Shown here one piece after another: positions 1 to 6,396 of a DNA stretch of 14,776 bases. Both the position numbers and the translations under genes were made by a program. The notes below the pieces were generated by a model. That model was not told the origin of the DNA. It did no database searches and saw nothing but the letters and a program-made list of their open reading frames with translations. The DNA comes from Alphaproteobacteria bacterium. GTDB lineage: Bacteria; Pseudomonadota; Alphaproteobacteria; Rickettsiales; RI-342. Location of the stretch: the NCBI GenBank assembly GCA_020851915.1, contig JADZBT010000162.1:1-14776 (forward strand), written 5' to 3'. Every line of letters starts with the position of its first letter. Position 1 is the stretch's first letter.

Positions 1-165
1 CATGATGGGCTTCGCTGGAAAATGGCCCTGGAAATGCGGCTCGTTGAAGGTCACATTCTTGAGCCCTACGATGCTCTCATCCTTCTTGAGTTCAAGGATG
101 CGATCCACCAGCAGGATCGGGTAGCGGTGCGGGATCATGTTGATGATGCGGTTGATGTCGATCAT
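1..165 (-). CDS. fabZ: 3-hydroxyacyl-ACP dehydratase FabZ, N-terminal part (cut by window edge)
   Basis: FabZ dehydrates (3R)-hydroxyacyl-ACP to trans-2-enoyl-ACP in type II fatty acid synthesis, in the cytoplasm, and competes with the Lpx acyltransferases for hydroxyacyl-ACP. Only the first 55 residues are present; the frame is open to base 1. The family landmarks are visible: the MIPHRYPILLVDRI segment at residues 10-23 and the GHFP motif at 47-50, whose His48 is the expected catalytic histidine. The next acidic catalytic residue lies outside the window. The ATG at 165-163 overlaps the lpxD TGA in an ATGA junction, so translation is probably coupled to lpxD. lpxD-fabZ is a classical pair, usually followed by lpxA, which would lie to the left of the window. 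Identity is confident despite truncation by the window edge. Confidence 0.95.
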   Translation of the reverse strand, partial: MIDINRIINMIPHRYPILLVDRILELKKDESIVGLKNVTFNEPHFQGHFPAKPIM

Positions 166-1205
166 TCGTCTGCCTCGTTATCTTTTATGTCTTTACCAGT
201 CACCAGCTTGGACAGCACCACTGCCTGACGATGCCACTGCTTCACCGGAACCGCCGGGTATCCCGCGACGGTCGCGCCTGCCGGCACGTCACGGATGACG
301 CCGCCGCCAGCTGCTATCTTCGCACCGCCGCCAATCACCAGATGTCCGGCAACCCCCGCCTGCCCGCCGACCATCACGCCGTCGCCGATCTTCGTGCTTC
401 CGGCAAATCCCGCCTGCGCCGCTATCGCGCAGAAGCGGCCAATTTCCACATTATGCCCGACCTGCACCAGATTATCGATCTTCGTGCCGTCGCCGATGAT
501 GGTATCCGGCCCCGCTCCACGGTCAACGCAACTATTCGCGCCGATCTCTACATCATTGCCGATGACCACGCGGCCCAGCTGCGGCACTTTGAGTAACCCC
601 TGCGGGGACGGCGCAAAACCAAACCCGTCCTGCCCGATGCGTACCCCCGGATGCAGCAACACCCGGTCGCCCAGCACCGCATGGCTGATCGTTGTATTCG
701 CGCCGATGCGGCACTCCTTGCCGATCTTCACCCCCTCGCCGATCACCGCGCCGGAATGTACATGCGTCGCAGCACCCACCACCGCATGCGCGGCAATCAC
801 CGCACCGGCATCGATACGGCAACCCTTGCCCAGAATCGCGCGGTAATCAATGTGCGCGTGGGGAGATATTTCCGGATCGACCACTTCGCCGGGGTAGAAC
901 AGCTGAGCGATGCGCGCGTAGGCCGTATAAGGGTCGGTCGAGAGCAGTATCGCCATGCCCTTGGGGGCCTTGTCGTGGTGCTTCTCATGGATGATGCAAG
1001 CCCCCGCGCCGCTGGTGCGGAAGGCATCCGCGTATTTGGGGTTATCGAGGAAGCTGATCTGGGACGGCCCCGCTGTATCCAGCGCGGCAACGTCCTCGAT
1101 CATTTTCTTCGCATCGCTGCCGAACGCCAGCCGCGCGCCACAGGCTTCCGCAAGTTGTGCGAGAGAGAAAGGCCCCGACCGATGGAAAAAGCGGGGATCT
1201 GCCAT
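162..1205 (-). CDS. lpxD: UDP-3-O-(3-hydroxyacyl)glucosamine N-acyltransferase LpxD
   Basis: LpxD transfers a 3-hydroxyacyl chain from ACP to the 2-amino group of UDP-3-O-acylglucosamine, the third step of lipid A synthesis, in the cytoplasm. The 347-residue protein matches the usual length (about 340). An N-terminal uridine-binding domain (about residues 10-105) is followed by a left-handed beta-helix of hexapeptide repeats (about 110-310, many [I/V]G-x4 units) and a short C-terminal helical tail. The LVQVGHNVEIG segment contains His251, equivalent to the catalytic histidine of the family (E. coli His239). The ATG at 1205-1203 is preceded by an excellent AGGAGGT site at 1216-1210. It follows skp across a 120-bp gap filled by a G/C-rich inverted repeat, and its stop overlaps the fabZ start (ATGA). 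Confidence 0.97.
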   Translation of the reverse strand: MADPRFFHRSGPFSLAQLAEACGARLAFGSDAKKMIEDVAALDTAGPSQISFLDNPKYADAFRTSGAGACIIHEKHHDKAPKGMAILLSTDPYTAYARIAQLFYPGEVVDPEISPHAHIDYRAILGKGCRIDAGAVIAAHAVVGAATHVHSGAVIGEGVKIGKECRIGANTTISHAVLGDRVLLHPGVRIGQDGFGFAPSPQGLLKVPQLGRVVIGNDVEIGANSCVDRGAGPDTIIGDGTKIDNLVQVGHNVEIGRFCAIAAQAGFAGSTKIGDGVMVGGQAGVAGHLVIGGGAKIAAGGGVIRDVPAGATVAGYPAVPVKQWHRQAVVLSKLVTGKDIKDNEADE

Positions 1206-1220
1206 GATGACCTCCTGTGC

Positions 1221-1320
1221 CTGCCCCCTCCCCTGTAGGGGGAGGGTCGGGGTGGGGGCATTGGAGCGCGATAGAGTTTCCTCGCGCCCCCCTCCTGACC
1301 TCCCCCCCTACAGGGGGAGG
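1221..1320. repeat. G/C-rich inverted-repeat element between skp and lpxD
   Basis: Two related palindromic units lie in opposite orientation. Unit one (1221-1260) has CCCTCCCC at 1226-1233 pairing with GGGGAGGG at 1239-1246 around TGTAG, and is followed by a TCGGGGTGGGGGC tail. Unit two (about 1283-1320) has CCTCCCCC at 1299-1306 pairing with GGGGGAGG at 1313-1320. Reversed, unit two aligns with unit one almost throughout. The inner parts also pair (GCGCGA 1266-1271 with TCGCGC 1282-1287), so the whole block can fold as one long hairpin with apex TAGAGTTTCC. It fills nearly all of the gap between the skp stop and the lpxD ribosome-binding site. It resembles dispersed REP/MITE-like repeats. 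Copy number elsewhere cannot be judged from one window. Confidence 0.75.
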
Positions 1321-1325
1321 AATTA

Positions 1326-1931
1326 CTACTTGCTTTCCTTGTCTTCTTCACCCTCGGGAAGCGGTTCGATCTTCACTTCCACGCTCGACAATTCCTTGTC
1401 GAGGCGCTTCAGCACTTCTTCCGAGACATTGAGGGATTCATCGGCATAGAGCAGCTGGCTGGAGGGGAATACCACCTCGAAGCCCTTCTCCTTGGAGATG
1501 CCCTCGACGATCTGCGCCAGCGTCATCTGGATCTTGGTGAGCGCCTTGGCATAGGCGCGGTCAAGCTGCGCGCGCTTCACCTGCACATCGTGCTGGGCGG
1601 AGGCTACCTTGGTGCGGAAATCGCGGCGGGCTTCGTCAAACGCTTCCTGCGTCATCACGCTGCGCTGGTCGGCCAGTTCCTGATCCTTGGTCTTCAGGTC
1701 TTTTTCCTGCTTGCCGATCTCGTCCTGATATTTCTTACGCAGCGCCTCGATCTGATCGTGCACCGACTTGGCGGCCTTCGCCTCGTGCATGATACCTTCG
1801 AGGTTCACCACGCCGTATTTATGCGCCGCAGCGGCCGGAGCAGCGTCCGCCGCACGAACATCCTGCACGGCCATGAGGCCCATGCCGAGCAGCGCGATCA
1901 TCGCTACCGAAGAACGAATCAGAAACGTCAT
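1326..1931 (-). CDS. skp: Periplasmic OmpH/Skp-family chaperone
   Basis: Skp holds unfolded outer-membrane proteins in the periplasm before handover to the BAM complex. The 201-residue product starts with a signal peptide (Arg6, hydrophobic run about residues 8-21, probable cleavage after VRA near residue 27) and an Ala/Pro-rich linker. The OmpH domain follows: a small beta core starting at YGVVNLEGIM (39-48), a long charged coiled coil of Lys, Glu, Gln and Asp (about 52-145), and a return to the core at KGFEVVFPSSQLLYAD (149-164). An acidic tail (EPLPEGEEDKESK) extends it beyond the E. coli protein (161 residues with signal). I chose the ATG at 1931-1929 because it has an AAAGGAA site just upstream and begins the signal peptide; a start at 1973 would add 14 untypical residues. 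Its place between bamA and lpxD is classical. Confidence 0.93.
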   Translation of the reverse strand: MTFLIRSSVAMIALLGMGLMAVQDVRAADAAPAAAAHKYGVVNLEGIMHEAKAAKSVHDQIEALRKKYQDEIGKQEKDLKTKDQELADQRSVMTQEAFDEARRDFRTKVASAQHDVQVKRAQLDRAYAKALTKIQMTLAQIVEGISKEKGFEVVFPSSQLLYADESLNVSEEVLKRLDKELSSVEVKIEPLPEGEEDKESK

Positions 1932-1965
1932 AGAAATTCCTTTTGCTGGTAAATATGTAAATAGG

Positions 1966-1989
1966 AGGCGCATTTAACACGATGCGCCT
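1966..1989 (-). promoter_or_regulatory. Hairpin in the skp leader
   Basis: AGGCGCAT (1966-1973) and ATGCGCCT (1982-1989) form a perfect 8-bp stem around an 8-nt loop, 35 bp upstream of the skp ATG. On the minus strand it is followed by CCTATTTACATATTTACC, not a clean run of T, so it is a poor intrinsic terminator. It could slow polymerase, protect mRNA or bind a regulator. A weak promoter-like pair on the same strand overlaps it: TTGCAA, a 17-bp spacer, then TTAAAT. The function is unproven; the hairpin itself is directly visible. Confidence 0.45.
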
Positions 1990-2050
1990 GCCTTTTGCAA
2001 AGGAAATTGGGAGGGAGCGGGACGGCTCTTGATCCATCAGGCTCATATGC

Positions 2051-2127
2051 ACATCCCGGCGCAGGCCGGGATCTCATGGCTCCACCGACACATGCGGAGA
2101 GATAAGATCCCGGCCTGCGCCGGGATG
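2051..2127. repeat. BIME-like palindromic repeat, complete copy (bamA-skp gap)
   Basis: Two 20-bp palindromic units face each other: ATCCCGGCGCAGGCCGGGAT at 2053-2072 and its reverse complement, ATCCCGGCCTGCGCCGGGAT, at 2107-2126. Each unit alone forms an 8-bp stem with a 4-nt loop, and the pair can form a longer hairpin because the intervening bases also pair partly (CTCC near 2080-2083 with GGAG near 2096-2099). The element begins about 26 bp after the bamA stop on the transcribed strand. A second copy lies at the right end of the window. Such units in alphaproteobacterial gaps are usually dispersed, non-coding repeats that may stabilise mRNA or act as weak terminators. Confidence 0.85.
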
Positions 2128-2152
2128 GCAGTTACCCTTTATTTATTTTGCC

Positions 2153-4468
2153 CTAGAAGCGCGTGCCGAAGCTGAATTTGATCTGCTGGGTATCGTCGTA
2201 GGTTTCTTTGACGATCGCCTGACCGATGTCGATGCGGATCGGCCCTACCGGCGATGCCCAGGCGAGCCCGGCGCCCACCGACAGACGCGGCGAGCTATCA
2301 TCCACTACGCCCGGGCCGCTGTCATCCGAGTTCCACAGGCTGCCGAAATCCGAGAAGAGCGAGCCCTTGATACCCACGTCGCTGGGCAGTCCCAGCGGGA
2401 AGGAAAGCTCGACCGTGCCTGCGTAGTAGATATTGCCGCCCAGCGCGTCGCCGGTGGCCGTATCGCGGGGGCCGATACCGGCGTTGTCGAAGCCACGTAT
2501 GTCGTTGCTGCCCTTGAAGAAGCGGTTGTTGATGCGGACGTCCTGACCCAGCCCGAACATATATCCGGCCTTGCCCACCAGTTGCAGCACCCATTGCGGG
2601 CGGATGGAGTAGAAATAGCCCGATTTGAACTCGTTACGCAGGAAGCGCGCATCGCCGCCCGCACCTGCCAGATCCTGACCGAAATAGAGGTAGTAGCCGT
2701 CTTCGGTATTGAAGCGGTTATCGCGGCGATCATAGGTCAGGCTGTGGCCGATCTGCGAGGTGGTGTATTCCCCCTGCTGACGGCGGATGAACAGCGAGGT
2801 ACTCGGGTCGATGTTGGTCACCTCATCGGTACGCAGCGTATAATTCACCGCATGGCGCAGATGCTCCGACAGCCCATAATTGCTACGCAGCGTAAGCCCC
2901 GTCGCTTCATGGTCATACGAGCTCTCGCGCTGGAGATCCTGCGAGGTCTTGAACACATCGAACCCCGCCGATACGTCGCGGCCCATGAAATACGGTTCGG
3001 TATAGCCCAGCGTGATGTCCTGACGACGAGTTGCCGCCATCAGATCCAGTTTGAGCATCTTGCCCTTGCCGAGCAGGTTGTTCTCACGCAGGGAGATGTC
3101 GGCCAGTGCGCCGTCCACCGTCGAATAGCCCGCGCCGAAGGTCAACTCGCCGGTCGACTGCTCGGTCACGTCCACGTCGATCACCGTACGATCCGGCGCG
3201 CTGCCGGGGCGGTTGGTGATCTTCACATTCTGGAAAAAGCCCAGATTCTTGATACGCTGCTCGGAACGCTGGAGTTTCGAGGTGCTGTACGGGTCGCCCT
3301 CGCTCAGGCGGAACTCGCGGCGGATGACCTCGTCCACCGTGCGGACGTTGCCGGTGATGTTGACACGCTCCACATAGACGCGCGGGCCCTCTTTTATCTC
3401 ATAGGTGACGCCGATGGTCTTGCCCGCTTCATCACGGTCCATGGCCGGCGAAATATCCACGAAGGCATAGCCCAGATCACCCAGCTTGGTGGTGATGTCG
3501 TCGACGGTTTCCTCCACCTGATCGGCGTTGAAAGTTTCGCCCTCCTTGGTGACGACCAGCGAGGACAGATCATCGGCGCTGATGTCGGAGATCTGGCTGC
3601 TCACCCCGACCTTGCCGAAGCTGTAGAACGGCCCTTCATTCAGCGAGAAGGTGATGTAGAATCCGTCCTTCTCCGGCGTCAGCTCCGCCACGGCGGAGGT
3701 CACCTGAAAGTCGGCATACCCATGCGATACATAGAAACGGCGCAGCAATTCCTGATCGTAGAGCAGGCGGTCGGGGTCGTAGGTGTCGTCGCTGGAGAAG
3801 AACTTATACCAACGCTCCTTCTCGGTGCGGATGACCTTCTCCAGCTTGTCGCCGTCGAATACCTCATTGCCGACGAAGCCGATCTTCTTCACCTTGGTCA
3901 CCGCGCCCTCATCCACCTCGAACACGAGAGCGACGCGGTTCTGCGCCTGCTGTATCACCTTGGGCTCCACCTTGGCCGAGAAGCGGCCATTGCGCTGGTA
4001 TATCTCCAGCAGGCGCTTCACGTCGCCCTGCACCATGGTGCGCGTATAGACCATGCGCGGGCGGAGCTGTATCTCCTTCTCCAGCTCCTCGTCGTCGATG
4101 CGCTTGTTGCCCTCGAACGCCACCTTGTTGATGACCGGGTTCTCGCGCACCAGCACCAACAGGTCATTATTCTTGCGCTTGATGGCGACGTCGGCGAACA
4201 GGCCGGTTTCAAAGAGTTTCTTCAGGGAATTATCGATGGCGCTGTCATCGAACACATCGCCCGGCTCCAACGCCAGATAGGATTTGATGGTCTTGATCTC
4301 GATACGCTGGTTGCCTTCCACCACGATATTGGCGATGACCTCACCCGCACGCAGCGGCGCGGCAGCGGGAGCCATGGCATCCGCAGGCGCATTCTGCGCG
4401 TAAGATTCTGTATTGTAAGACAATAAAGCGACGAAAGCGGTGGCAGCAATAGCCAGTGTTCTACCCAC
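2153..4468 (-). CDS. bamA: Outer-membrane protein assembly factor BamA (Omp85)
   Basis: BamA is the beta-barrel core of the BAM complex and inserts outer-membrane proteins. The product is 771 residues. The signal peptide (Arg3, hydrophobic about 4-17) probably ends at SYA near residue 24. Five POTRA domains occupy about residues 44-435 (each with a G-N-x-R-type turn, for example VEGNQRI, FEGNKRI, FVGNEVF, ITGNVRT), then the 16-strand barrel. The family lid motif is IRGF near residue 657, followed by GIGPRD, and the protein ends in Phe, as in outer-membrane barrels. The frame is open to 4756, but the upstream part is Arg-rich and unlike BamA. I place the start at GTG 4468-4466 because GGGAG lies 7 bp before it and the signal peptide begins there. 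It follows two GH13 genes after a 146-bp gap with a promoter-like sequence. Confidence 0.97.
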   Translation of the reverse strand: MGRTLAIAATAFVALLSYNTESYAQNAPADAMAPAAAPLRAGEVIANIVVEGNQRIEIKTIKSYLALEPGDVFDDSAIDNSLKKLFETGLFADVAIKRKNNDLLVLVRENPVINKVAFEGNKRIDDEELEKEIQLRPRMVYTRTMVQGDVKRLLEIYQRNGRFSAKVEPKVIQQAQNRVALVFEVDEGAVTKVKKIGFVGNEVFDGDKLEKVIRTEKERWYKFFSSDDTYDPDRLLYDQELLRRFYVSHGYADFQVTSAVAELTPEKDGFYITFSLNEGPFYSFGKVGVSSQISDISADDLSSLVVTKEGETFNADQVEETVDDITTKLGDLGYAFVDISPAMDRDEAGKTIGVTYEIKEGPRVYVERVNITGNVRTVDEVIRREFRLSEGDPYSTSKLQRSEQRIKNLGFFQNVKITNRPGSAPDRTVIDVDVTEQSTGELTFGAGYSTVDGALADISLRENNLLGKGKMLKLDLMAATRRQDITLGYTEPYFMGRDVSAGFDVFKTSQDLQRESSYDHEATGLTLRSNYGLSEHLRHAVNYTLRTDEVTNIDPSTSLFIRRQQGEYTTSQIGHSLTYDRRDNRFNTEDGYYLYFGQDLAGAGGDARFLRNEFKSGYFYSIRPQWVLQLVGKAGYMFGLGQDVRINNRFFKGSNDIRGFDNAGIGPRDTATGDALGGNIYYAGTVELSFPLGLPSDVGIKGSLFSDFGSLWNSDDSGPGVVDDSSPRLSVGAGLAWASPVGPIRIDIGQAIVKETYDDTQQIKFSFGTRF

Positions 4469-4475
4469 GAATATA

Positions 4476-4480
4476 CTCCC
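4476..4480 (-). promoter_or_regulatory. Ribosome-binding site that fixes the GTG start of bamA
   Basis: GGGAG on the minus strand lies 7 bp before GTG 4468-4466. No in-frame ATG occurs between it and the signal-peptide hydrophobic core, so it decides in favour of the GTG start over longer in-frame alternatives. Confidence 0.7.
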
Positions 4481-4498
4481 TGCATGGGTTATTATGCA

Positions 4499-4525
4499 AT
4501 TATATGCCGGGAATGTTACTGTAAA
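4499..4525 (-). promoter_or_regulatory. Putative promoter of bamA
   Basis: On the minus strand TTTACA (4525-4520) is followed after 15 bp by a perfect TATAAT (4504-4499). The surroundings are clearly A/T-rich compared with the coding DNA. A transcript would begin near 4492, leaving a leader of about 24 nt that includes the GGGAG site. The spacer is shorter than the ideal 17 bp, which lowers confidence. An independent promoter would make sense because two unrelated GH13 genes separate bamA from the rseP operon. Confidence 0.45.
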
Positions 4526-4614
4526 CCCGCCGCGAAATATAGAATTTTTTGCGATTCCGCCGCGCAGCGAGGCAATATGCCGCCGCACTGGGGTTTTTGG
4601 GGAGCAGGTGGCGC

Positions 4615-6345
4615 TTATCGCGGCAGGTGCGGGGCGTGGACGTGCTCTTCCCGTTGCGCGCCCAGACGTGCGGCGTGGCCAAGCTCGACGACATCGAACT
4701 TCATGGTCAGGTGCTTGACGTCGAACCGGCAGGTTACCCTCTCCACACCTTCGCATTCGCGGGTGAATTTGATGATACCCTTCTGCGCCTCCCGTTCATC
4801 GAACAGGATAGTGCCTTCCCTGAGCGCCGGATGCTCCTTTCGGAATTCGATGAATTGCCTATAAAATTTCAGCGTGGAGTGCTCGTCTTTTTCCTGCACG
4901 TCCACCGCGAATTCCCTCATCTTCCGGGAGATCGCCAGCCAGCCCTTATTCATCTGGTTGCTGAGCCATGGCATCATCCCGCGCGACGTTTCGGAATCAT
5001 ACAGGCTATGGGCAAGATTCTTTGGGTCGTATTTTTCTTTATCCCGCGTGGATTCGCCCTTGCGTTGCATCTTGCTTTTATCATCGTCCGGAAGCCCCAG
5101 CTCATCCCCCTGGAACAGGCAGATGCTGCCCGGAAGCGAAAGCGTGAGCGCCGCGAGGAACGCTGCGCCGCGTGCGCCTTCCTTCTCGAATCCCCAGCGC
5201 GATACCATGCGGTTATTGTCGTGATTGCCTCCCGCAAAATTCACGCGATCCATACCGAACTTCTCGATAGCCGCCTTGGTTGAGGCAACAAATTTCACCG
5301 GATCCCTGGGATTCTCCAGCGTGCCCATGAAGCATTGGCGCATCCCACCCTGAAGATAATCCTCTATGCTCGCAGAATGGTCGCGCGCGGCGGAACATTC
5401 CCCGATCACCGCAACGTCATCGCCCAGCCCGCCGAATATCGCTCTCAGCACATCCCCGCCGCCCTGATAACGCATTGGGTCAAAGAAACTGTCATTCCAG
5501 TCGATCGGCGTAACGCCCTTGGGACGCTTGTCTGAAGCATCATTCTTGTGCGCCCAGCGCACCAGCTCCTCTGCGGTGATGACGCTCTGGTTCTGTTCCT
5601 GATATATCCCATCCTTGCCCGGTTCACCCGGCGTAGCATAGCCATCCGCCGGTATGCCCACCTTGAAATAATGCGGCACGGCATCGCAACGGAAGCCGTC
5701 TACGCCCTGCTCCTGCCAGTGCGCCATCACCTTGCGTAATTCTTCCTGCACGATGGGGTTCTGGAGGTTAAGGTCGGGCATGTTCTCGGCGAAGCTGTGC
5801 AGGTAGAATTGCTGGCGCGACTCGTTCCATTTCCACGCCCTGCCGTCGCCGCCCTGCATGGGCGTCACGGTCGGCCAGTTGTTGGGGAAACGCGACTCCG
5901 GCGGCCCCTCGCCCGGCGCAGGATCGGCCCAGATGTAAAAATCCTTGTATTTCTCATAATCATCGCCGCTCTGCGGATCGGCGCTCGCCTGAAACCACGG
6001 ATGCTCCTGTGCGGTATGGTTGAACACCATGTCGAAGATGACCTTGATGCCCTTCGCATGGAGTTTATCGATCATCTCCTTGCAATCCGCATCCGTACCG
6101 AAGGTTTCTTCCACATGGTAATAGTTGCTGGGATTATACCCCATGCCGAAGGTCATCGGCGACTTGAAAAACGGCGAGAACCACACGGCATCAACGCCGA
6201 GATCCGCGATATAATCCACCTTGTCGATGATGCCGCGCAGCGTACCATAGCCGCCCTGAGGCGCGTTGAAGCTCAGCGGATAGATCTGGTAGATCAGCGC
6301 GTTCTGCCACCATGGGCGGGAAGGATTGGAAGAAGAGTCAGTCAT
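4615..6345 (-). CDS. GH13 alpha-glucosidase-like enzyme (oligo-1,6-glucosidase type)
   Basis: A cytoplasmic-looking GH13 enzyme of 576 residues without signal peptide. It starts WWQNALIYQIYPLSF (12-26), typical of alpha-glucosidase/oligo-1,6-glucosidase-like members. All conserved regions are present: DMVFNH (105-110), GFRCD with nucleophile Asp221, GECSA with acid/base Glu316, and GGNHDNNR with transition-state stabiliser Asp376. MPDLNLQNP (189-197) and QGDELG (412-417) are further family marks. The loop after IYPLSF reads NAPQGGYG and lacks the DxNxDG calcium-binding pattern of many relatives. The region after the barrel (about 500-576) is short for a domain C and ends in an uncharacteristic His/Arg-rich tail. 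The ATG at 6345 has only a weak AGG upstream. It follows the other GH13 gene after 51 bp, so the two are probably co-transcribed. Substrate is not determinable; amylosucrase- or isomaltase-like activity cannot be excluded. Confidence 0.9.
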   Translation of the reverse strand: MTDSSSNPSRPWWQNALIYQIYPLSFNAPQGGYGTLRGIIDKVDYIADLGVDAVWFSPFFKSPMTFGMGYNPSNYYHVEETFGTDADCKEMIDKLHAKGIKVIFDMVFNHTAQEHPWFQASADPQSGDDYEKYKDFYIWADPAPGEGPPESRFPNNWPTVTPMQGGDGRAWKWNESRQQFYLHSFAENMPDLNLQNPIVQEELRKVMAHWQEQGVDGFRCDAVPHYFKVGIPADGYATPGEPGKDGIYQEQNQSVITAEELVRWAHKNDASDKRPKGVTPIDWNDSFFDPMRYQGGGDVLRAIFGGLGDDVAVIGECSAARDHSASIEDYLQGGMRQCFMGTLENPRDPVKFVASTKAAIEKFGMDRVNFAGGNHDNNRMVSRWGFEKEGARGAAFLAALTLSLPGSICLFQGDELGLPDDDKSKMQRKGESTRDKEKYDPKNLAHSLYDSETSRGMMPWLSNQMNKGWLAISRKMREFAVDVQEKDEHSTLKFYRQFIEFRKEHPALREGTILFDEREAQKGIIKFTRECEGVERVTCRFDVKHLTMKFDVVELGHAARLGAQREEHVHAPHLPR

Positions 6346-6396
6346 AGAGCCTGTGTTTATATGTTTCTGTCTTGGTATTTATGTGACGAACGCGGA

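Noticed and set aside
1299..1308. Run of seven C as a phase-variation tract
   Set aside because: It is intergenic, short and part of the hairpin repeat; slippage would not change a reading frame, and it lies upstream of the lpxD ribosome-binding site.
2107..2126. Intrinsic terminator of bamA
   Set aside because: The palindromes lack a following T tract on the minus strand; any termination would be weak or factor-dependent.
2051..2127. CRISPR array
   Set aside because: Only two inverted palindromic units are present, with no regularly spaced direct repeats and no cas genes.
2582..4426. A 614-codon open frame on the plus strand opposite bamA
   Set aside because: It is antisense to a certain bamA, rich in His, Leu and Ala as expected of a GC-biased shadow, and shows no recognisable motif, ribosome-binding site or signal.
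4469..4756. N-terminal extension of bamA by 96 residues
   Set aside because: The extension overlaps the end of the GH13 gene, is Arg/Pro-rich and would bury the signal peptide; the GTG at 4468 has a good ribosome-binding site.
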